A DNA stretch of 64,000 bases, from the NCBI GenBank assembly GCA_963817635.1, contig CAWFPR010000032.1, positions 209,756 to 273,755 on the forward strand, read 5' to 3'. The position numbers and the translations under genes were made by a program. A model generated the notes under the pieces. That model did not search any database, was not told the origin of the DNA, and saw nothing but the letters and a program-made list of their open reading frames with translations. This DNA is from CAWFPR01 sp963817635 (GTDB lineage: Bacteria; Acidobacteriota; Vicinamibacteria; Vicinamibacterales; 2-12-FULL-66-21). Positions 58,564-64,000 of the stretch are shown in pieces (positions within the stretch are counted from its first letter, which is position 1; each line of letters begins with the position of its first letter).

Positions 58564-61500
58564 TTAGTGCTCGACCAGCACGCGGGCTTCGGGTTCGCGG
58601 ACCCGGACGTCCGCGCCGGCGGTGCGGACCCGCACCCGGCAGGACAGGCCCAGGATGATGCTGCGGGCCCGGAACGCCTCGGCCCCGTGGCCGCTGTCGG
58701 CCGGGCCGAGCGTGGCGGTGAGGCGGAGGGTCTCGCGTTCCCGGGCCGTCTCCGCGAGCGTGGCCGCCGTGGCATGCGCCAGGGTCATCGCTGCCGTGCC
58801 GGTGTCCCCGTCCGGGATCCGGGCGGCGACGGTGAACGCTGCGGGGTCGTAGGCGTCGAGGTACGTGTCCTCGTACTCGGCCCCGGTGTCGTCGCCGACC
58901 CCGTGGTCAGTGACGCCGATGGCCCGGTAGATCACCAGTGCGTCCGACCCGGAGCCCGCTGCGGTCATGCTCACTGCTGCGGCAATGTGCTCAGCGTCGG
59001 CCCCGTGGCCGGTGTCGGGGAGCGTCTCCAGGTGGACGATGGCCACGCTCAGCGCCTGCGCGCACGTCCCGGAGTCGGCGACGTGGACCTTCGCGGCGAC
59101 AGTGAGGCTGGCGGCGTCCGTGCCCGTCTCGGGCAGCGGGATAGTCGCCTTGACATGCCCGGCGTCCGCGCCAGCCCCGGTGTCGGTGACGGCCGGGAGG
59201 TCAGTGGCGGCCTGCAGCGTGTCCGTGCCGTGCCCGGAGTCCCCGAGGTGCGCGGCCCTGGCCACGCTGACGGCCTCGGCGCCGGCCCCCGCGTCGGCGA
59301 GGTGAACCCCGGGCGCAGCGGTCAGGGTCTCGCCCGCAGCCCCGGTGTCGGCGGCCGGAGCGGCGCAGCGGACGGCCTGGGTGTCGGCCCCGTGCCCGGC
59401 GTCCGCAGCGTGGATGGCCGCGGCGGACTGGATGCTAGAGGTCCCGGTGCCCGCGTCGGCCGCGTGAACCCCGGCCGCGACGGTAAGCGCCTGCGAGCCG
59501 CCCCGGAGTCGGTAGCGGTCACGTCGGTGACGTAGGCCAGGGCCTCGGCCCCGGCCCCGGTGTCGGCTGCCGTGATCCCCGCGTCCGCGGCGAACCACTT
59601 GGGGGCACCGTGACCGGAGTCCGCGAGACGGACCGTCCTGTTCGCGGTGAGCGTCTCGTTCCCGGCGCCGTCGTCGGCGAGGAGCGCGGCCACGGTCACC
59701 GTGACCGTCACGCTGTCCGCGCCGGAGCCCGCGTCGCCGGCCTCCGCCGCCGCGTGGACGGCCAGTGCTTCGGTGCCCGCGCCCGCGGCCGTCAGCGTGG
59801 CCCCGGTGTCGTGCGCCAGGGTCTCCGCGCCCGTGCCCGTGTCGGCCAGGCCGTGCGGGGTCGCGACGAAGATGTCCAGGTCGTCCCCGGTGCCGGTGTC
59901 CGCGACGGCCAGTGCCACCGCGGCCCCGGCTTCCGCGTCGTCCCCCGTGCCCGCGTCCGTGACCGGGACGGCCAGCGCGAGCGTCAGCGCCTCGGCGGCG
60001 GCGCCGGCCTCCGGGAGAGGCACTGCTGCCGCGACGGTGAAGACCAGCCCGTACCCGGCGGTATAGGTGCTGTCGTAGGGGGCCTGGGCTTCCGACCCGG
60101 CCCCGGTGTCGGCCATGCTCACAGCCGTGACCGCGGTGAGCGCCTCAGTCCCGGCGCCGGTGTCCGCGGCCGGTATCGCGGCGGCGGCGGTGAGGAGGTC
60201 CGTTGAGCCGCCGGAGTCCGCGGCTGCCAGGGAAGCCGTCACGGCGGCGGTATCCGTGCCGTGCCCGGTGTCGGCGAGGGAGCCAGCCGCGACCGCCGTG
60301 AACCCGGAGTCGTCCCCGGCCCCGCTCTCAGCGGCGGGGATCGCCCCGGCGGCGGCGAGGTGTCCGCTCCGGCCCCGGAGTCGGCGGATCCGACGCTGAT
60401 CGCCCGGGTGAGCGCCTCAGTCCCGGTACCCGCTACGGGAAGGGTGACAGCCGCAGCCGCGGTGAGCGTCTCGGAACCGGTACCCGTGTCAGCTGCTGGC
60501 ACCGCGGCGGCCAGGGTGAGCGGGTCCGCCCCGGAGCCCCCGTCTGTGACCGGGAAGACGGCGGTAGTGGTGAACGTGTCGCCTGCCGCGCCCGCGTCGG
60601 CCTGCGGGATCACCGTGGCCGCCTGCAGCACCTCGGAACCGGTGCCCGTGTCGGCAGGTTCCGGGGTGAACGCGGCCCCCAGCGCGTCCGCGGCCGTCCC
60701 GCCGTCCGCGTCGAGGGTGAGGAAGATCCCCAGCGCATCCGACCCGGCCCCGGTGTCGGCGAGCGGGAGCGCCGCGGTGATGGCGACGGCTTCCGCGCCC
60801 GCGGGCGCCTCGGCGAACGGCACCGCTGCGGCCACCCCGAGAACCGCGGTGTAGTCGTCGCCGTAGACGTCGCCGTACGGGGTGTCGGCTTCCGCGCCCC
60901 GCCCCGAATCGGCGTACGCGGGAACTACCCCGGCCGTGAACGCCTCGGAACCAGCCCCCGGGTCGGCGGGAAGAGGCACCTGCGCGGCCACGGTAGGGAC
61001 GACCTGGACGGCGAGAGCCCCGGGAGGGATGACCGCCCGGGCGAACGGGGAGAACGTGATCTCGGCGAGCCCGCCGGCGTCAGTGACCGCGGTGACCGTG
61101 AATGTCGTGTCCTCGATCAGATCGAACGAGGTCACGCCCGCGGTCAGGGCGTCCGACCCGGCGCCGCTCTCGGCGAGGACGATGGCGACGCCGAACGAGT
61201 CGTCCCCGGTGCCCGTGTCGTCGGCCTCGAACGCGGCGACGAGGAACCCGATCGGGTCCGCGCACGCCCCGGTGTCCGTCACGCTGAGGGCGACGGCGCC
61301 AGCGGTGAGCGCCGGGGTCGAGGTCCCCGCGTCGGCGACCGGGACAGTGGCGGCGACGGTGACGGCCTCAGCGGCCGTCCCGGAGTCCGCGAGAGCGATG
61401 GCCGTAGCCGCGGTGAGGGTGCCCGCACCCGTGCCCGTGTCGGCCAGCGGTACGGCCTCGGCCGCCTGGAGGGCCTGCGTGCTGGTCCCGCCGTCGGCGA

Positions 61501-61669
61501 CCGGGACAGTGGCGGCGAGGGTGAGCGCGCGGTACCAGGTGTCCGTATAGGTGTCGCTGTATGAGTCCCCGTCGTCGCCGAACGCGGCGTCGGTCAGGGA
61601 GACGGCCAGCGCGGACGGCACCCGGACCGCCCGGCGGGGTACCGGCTGCGAGCGGCCGAACCGGGACAT
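58564..61669 (-). CDS. Giant DTG-repeat tail protein, frameshifted twice
   Basis: About 1030 aa over three frames (changes near 60,350 and 59,500). Almost entirely 17-20-residue repeats of the form '(V/I)xxADTGTGAEALTVAAxVP' (for example PLADTGTGAGTLTAATAIALADSGTAAEAVTV), with Asp-Thr-Gly turns recurring dozens of times. Within each the order G-x-G-x-(D/E)-x-L resembles RTX Ca-binding nonapeptides, with longer spacing. One block is different: EDTTFTVTAVTDAGGLAEITFSPFARAVIPPGALAVQVVP. Position among tail genes implies an extended fibre or tail sheath. Confidence 0.7.
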
Positions 61670-61686
61670 CGGATCAGCCCCTCACG

Positions 61687-62189
61687 TCACGACGGCGCGT
61701 ACCAGAGGAACTGATCGCCGACTTTCACGCGGCCCAGCGCGACAGCAGGCAGATCGGCGTAGTAGCTAAACACCGGCGTCCCGCTGCTCAGGTATTCCCA
61801 CGGCAGGTCGTCACAAGCCCCCGCCTCGGCCAGCGGCGCCGCCACGGCCACGGCGACCGCCGAGTCGTCCCCGCTCCCCGTGTCGGTGACGACCGGGCCG
61901 CGGGTGAACCCCGAGTCGTCCCCGGTGCCCGTGTCGGTGGCCAGCAGGCCCGCCGCGAAGTCCGAGTCGTCCCCGAACGTGGCGTCGGGGTCGGTGAGGG
62001 TGACGTCCGCTGCCGGGGCGAACCTGACCGGATACCCGGCGGTATAGGTGCTGTCGTAGGCGCCCTGGGCTTCCGACCCGGCCCCGGTATCGGTGAGCGT
62101 GATGCTCGAGGTCACGCGCGCCGGTCCGCGACGAACCTGGAATCCCCGAACGCGGCGCCTGGATCGGCCAGCAAGATGGGGAACGTCAC
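61687..62189 (-). CDS. Short DTG-repeat protein, frameshifted
   Basis: About 167 aa over two frames (change near 62,117). From GTG 62189: TFPILLADPGAAFGDSRFVADRRA, then TSSITLTDTGAGSEAQGAYDSTYTAGYPVRFAPAADVTLTDPDATFGDDSDFAAGLLATDTGTGDDSGF, closing with a compact non-repeat end (LPWEYLSSGTPVFSYYADLPAVALGRVKVGDQFLWYAPS). The repeat matches that of the next, larger gene, including the shared YDSTYTAGYPV.RF-like segment. It may be an anchor for the giant repeat protein. Confidence 0.6.
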
Positions 62190-62245
62190 CCGGCCACCTC
62201 CGCGTTAACCCGCCCAGCGACGCCTGATGTCCGCGATTGCCCCCG

Positions 62246-63082
62246 TTACTCCGATTCAGAGCCCGGGACTGGCACTCGCTGATTCGGCCGCCGCCCCTTG
62301 TTCCAGGTGGCAACGAATAGGCGGTATGCCGCCGATGCGCGACCGCCCGAGCCGGTTCCGTGCATGTTCCCGCCAGAGGCGGCCGAGTGCATCTTGCCGA
62401 CCCACCGGTATGCAGGGTCAGCCTTACCGAGCTTCTCTCCGAGGTCTTGCCGGCGGCTACGGATGTCGGGAATCTTATCGTAGAACAGCGCCAGACCGCC
62501 GAGCAGGTTTCCTTCCCAGGTCGAATCAGTGCGACCCCACGCGAACTCGGCCACCGTCAGGGCGAAGTCAAGCGCCTCATCCCCGAAACGCTCAGTGATG
62601 CGGACAACCGCCGAAACGGCACCCACCTGATTCGCCGACGTGCCGCGGCCGGCTGTCAGGCCGTGCTCGACGAGCACTTTCTCGGTGTCCATGAACTGCC
62701 GGACTTCCCCCGTCAGGCCGATCTTGTATTCATCGAGCGCCATGGGGCGCGAGGACTCGCGGTTCTTGATCAGGAAGAGGATAGCTTCCTGTCGCCGGTC
62801 CAGTCCTTCGTGGATCTCGGCGTACATCGAGGGGATTCCCTTGAGTTGCAGCGCGCGTCGGCGATGCTGGCCATCAACCATCCACAGGGATTCGTCGGGA
62901 CGCTTGGATGCCGTGACGGTACCGATCGCACTGAGCTGAAGGTTATCCGCGATTCCCTGAGCACGCCGTTCGTTGAGCGTCCGCTGCGCTTGCGGATCCA
63001 CATGGACCACGCCGTCGTCCGTTGGCAACTCTACGCCGTAGTGGATCTTGTGATCAGGCAGATCGTACGCATACCGAGACAT
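62246..63082 (-). CDS. ParB-like nuclease-domain protein (DUF6551 type)
   Basis: 278 aa from ATG 63082. The ParB/sulfiredoxin-like core is IADNLQLSAIGTVTASKRPDESLWMVDGQHRRRALQLKGI, with the DGQHRR motif. A long C-terminal helical region follows (ESSRPMALDEYKIGLTGEVRQFMDTEKVLVEHGL). DUF6551-type proteins are recurrent in actinophages. Usually early-gene-linked, it lies here in the late operon. May bind or nick DNA or hydrolyse CTP; not resolved. Confidence 0.72.
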   Translation of the reverse strand: MSRYAYDLPDHKIHYGVELPTDDGVVHVDPQAQRTLNERRAQGIADNLQLSAIGTVTASKRPDESLWMVDGQHRRRALQLKGIPSMYAEIHEGLDRRQEAILFLIKNRESSRPMALDEYKIGLTGEVRQFMDTEKVLVEHGLTAGRGTSANQVGAVSAVVRITERFGDEALDFALTVAEFAWGRTDSTWEGNLLGGLALFYDKIPDIRSRRQDLGEKLGKADPAYRWVGKMHSAASGGNMHGTGSGGRASAAYRLFVATWNKGRRPNQRVPVPGSESE

Positions 63083-63201
63083 GGCGAAAAGCCTTCCCGC
63101 ACACCGTCGTAGCTGATGGCAAAGCGCCGGTAGTGACGAATGTGCTAAGGCAATTCTAGCATGGTCAGCAATTGTCGGGTATCCTCGCAGCCGCCCGACG
63201 G

Positions 63202-63672
63202 TTACGCCTCTTTCCAAGCCAGCCAGCCAGCCGTGTTGCATCCGATGCTCGCGGTCAGGCGGATGCCGAACTTTGTGCTGTTCGGGACCGTCAGTCCCTC
63301 CACGAGCGGAGTCTGGAACGGGAAGTAGGCAGGCAGCGGGATCAGCAGGATCGGCCACTTCGCGTTGCCGCTGATGACCGTCGTAAAGGTCAACGGTTCT
63401 ACCGTGTCGCTGATCTTCGCGGCGGTGACCAGTGACGCGGGGGTCCGGTCGGTCGAGCAGTAGATCCCCGGCGCGCTGACCGCGGTTCCGGTGCCCGTGG
63501 TGGCGAACGTCCCGAACTCCACCTTCAGGCTCCCCGCGGACGAGGCGTCGCACCCGATGACCAGCTCACACAGTTCGATGTCCGTCGTCGAGGGCGTCGG
63601 AACCTCCGCGATCGTCTTCGCTGTCGCCGCGGTGAGCGCCGTGGTGTCCCAGGTCAGAAAAACCTTCCGCAC
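63202..63672 (-). CDS. Phage structural protein candidate
   Basis: 156 aa, GTG start. RKVFLTWDTTALTAATAKTIAEVPTPSTTDIELCELVIGCDASSAGSLKVEFGTFATTGTGTAVSAPG forms a beta-sandwich-like pattern as in small tail or head-decoration proteins. KWPILLIPLPAYFPFQTPLVEGL near the end. The neighbour 63685 gene has a similar style. The gap of about 120 bases to the ParB-like gene holds its own promoter or nothing I can identify. Confidence 0.6.
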   Translation of the reverse strand: MRKVFLTWDTTALTAATAKTIAEVPTPSTTDIELCELVIGCDASSAGSLKVEFGTFATTGTGTAVSAPGIYCSTDRTPASLVTAAKISDTVEPLTFTTVISGNAKWPILLIPLPAYFPFQTPLVEGLTVPNSTKFGIRLTASIGCNTAGWLAWKEA

Positions 63673-63684
63673 GCGCGCTCTCCT

Positions 63685-64000
63685 TCAGTAGAACGAAGAC
63701 CGGACCATGGCCGCACGGCTGTGCGACACCTGCGCCCGGGGAACCGTCCCGGACCCGGCCTTGAACGTGGCGATCACCGTGGCGGTGCGCACCGTGCCCG
63801 CCCCGGTGCAGGAACCCGCGTAGGCGAGAGCCGTCGTGGCGCTGACGATGTTGTAACCGGCCTCGATCGAGTTCCCGCTCGCAGGAACCCGGACGTTCGT
63901 CCACGGGCTCGACGGTCCCGTGATCGACGAGCCGACCGTCCCGAAGAAACAGGCGCCGACCGCGATCTCCGACGCCTGGGCGAGAGTCCCGGTGCTGCTG
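63685..64000 (-). CDS. Phage structural protein, cut by the window edge
   Basis: 105 residues, N-terminus outside the window. SSTGTLAQASEIAVGACFFGTVGSSITGPSSPWTNVRVPASGNSIEAGYNIVSATTALAYAGSCTGAGTVRTATVIATFKAG, ending RAAMVRSSFY. Beta-rich, similar to tail or decoration proteins. It precedes the 63672 gene in the same direction with 12 bases between, so it is in the same late operon. Confidence 0.6.
   Translation of the reverse strand, partial: SSTGTLAQASEIAVGACFFGTVGSSITGPSSPWTNVRVPASGNSIEAGYNIVSATTALAYAGSCTGAGTVRTATVIATFKAGSGTVPRAQVSHSRAAMVRSSFY

Noticed and set aside
58285..61550. Several plus-strand frames rich in Ala/Pro/Ser/Val opposite the repeat protein
   Set aside because: They are periodic only because the sense strand is periodic; no start site or domain.
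58564..61669. CRISPR array or satellite DNA
   Set aside because: The repeats vary at the base level but are conserved as protein, so they are coding repeats.

Overview
The window is not one genome region. Three blocks meet at two abrupt joins, so it looks like a chimeric or heavily draft metagenomic contig. Block A (about 1-33,405) is GC-rich Gram-negative chromosome. Outer-membrane barrels, a DUF5777 barrel, carboxypeptidase-regulatory-like proteins, a peptidase-MA/TolB/barrel fusion, LolD-like and SCO proteins and GGGGTC palindromes suggest Acidobacteriota, probably Vicinamibacteria. This is inference from gene content, not a search. Block B (about 33,405-36,195) is actinobacterial chromosome: an SDR start, a PAS-GAF-SpoIIE phosphatase, a MerR-family regulator and a thioredoxin. 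Block C (about 36,195-64,000) is an actinobacteriophage or prophage. Both joins cut genes. At 33.4 kb a HlyD gene (+) and an SDR gene (-) are truncated head to head. At 36.19 kb a thioredoxin is fused in frame to the tail of a DNA methyltransferase.

Block A layout: fatty-acid/beta-oxidation genes (1-1949); an alpha/beta hydrolase; a DUF5777 barrel with a possible sigma-54 promoter and two TTAC-N7-GTAA boxes; a tightly coupled minus-strand operon of porin, cupredoxin-like protein, sensor kinase and NtrC-type regulator (9878-4801); an IclR regulator with a near-palindromic operator, then ferredoxin, NuoB and NuoI; a thioesterase; the peptidase-barrel giant; an ECF sigma/anti-sigma/TlpA operon; an SPFH/ribbon-helix-helix operon under a 24-bp palindrome; a four-step coupled operon ending in phospholipase D and an endonuclease/phosphatase; a CusF-SCO1 copper protein; an RRM protein; an ABC ATPase; a dihaem cytochrome c; a LiaF-like/LytS/LytTR signalling cluster; and a TetR-HlyD efflux locus cut by the join.

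Block C layout: a plus-strand array of about a dozen small coupled genes (36.6-40.3 kb), an RNA ligase, integrase, repressor and excisionase-like genes around a divergent control region, a GIY-YIG protein, a broken methyltransferase, and two secreted 'moron'-like proteins separated by strong hairpin terminators. Then a minus-strand late operon read from 64,000 down to 47,533: a structural protein, a ParB-like protein, DTG-repeat proteins, tail fibres, a beta-helix tailspike, small membrane proteins, amidase, a holin-like protein, an HNH endonuclease, a lysozyme-like protein and a papain-like protease.

Many otherwise well-conserved genes in all three blocks are split by single-base frameshifts, one of them at a homopolymer. 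Most of these are probably assembly or sequencing errors rather than true pseudogenes. I saw no tRNA, rRNA, CRISPR array or insertion sequence.
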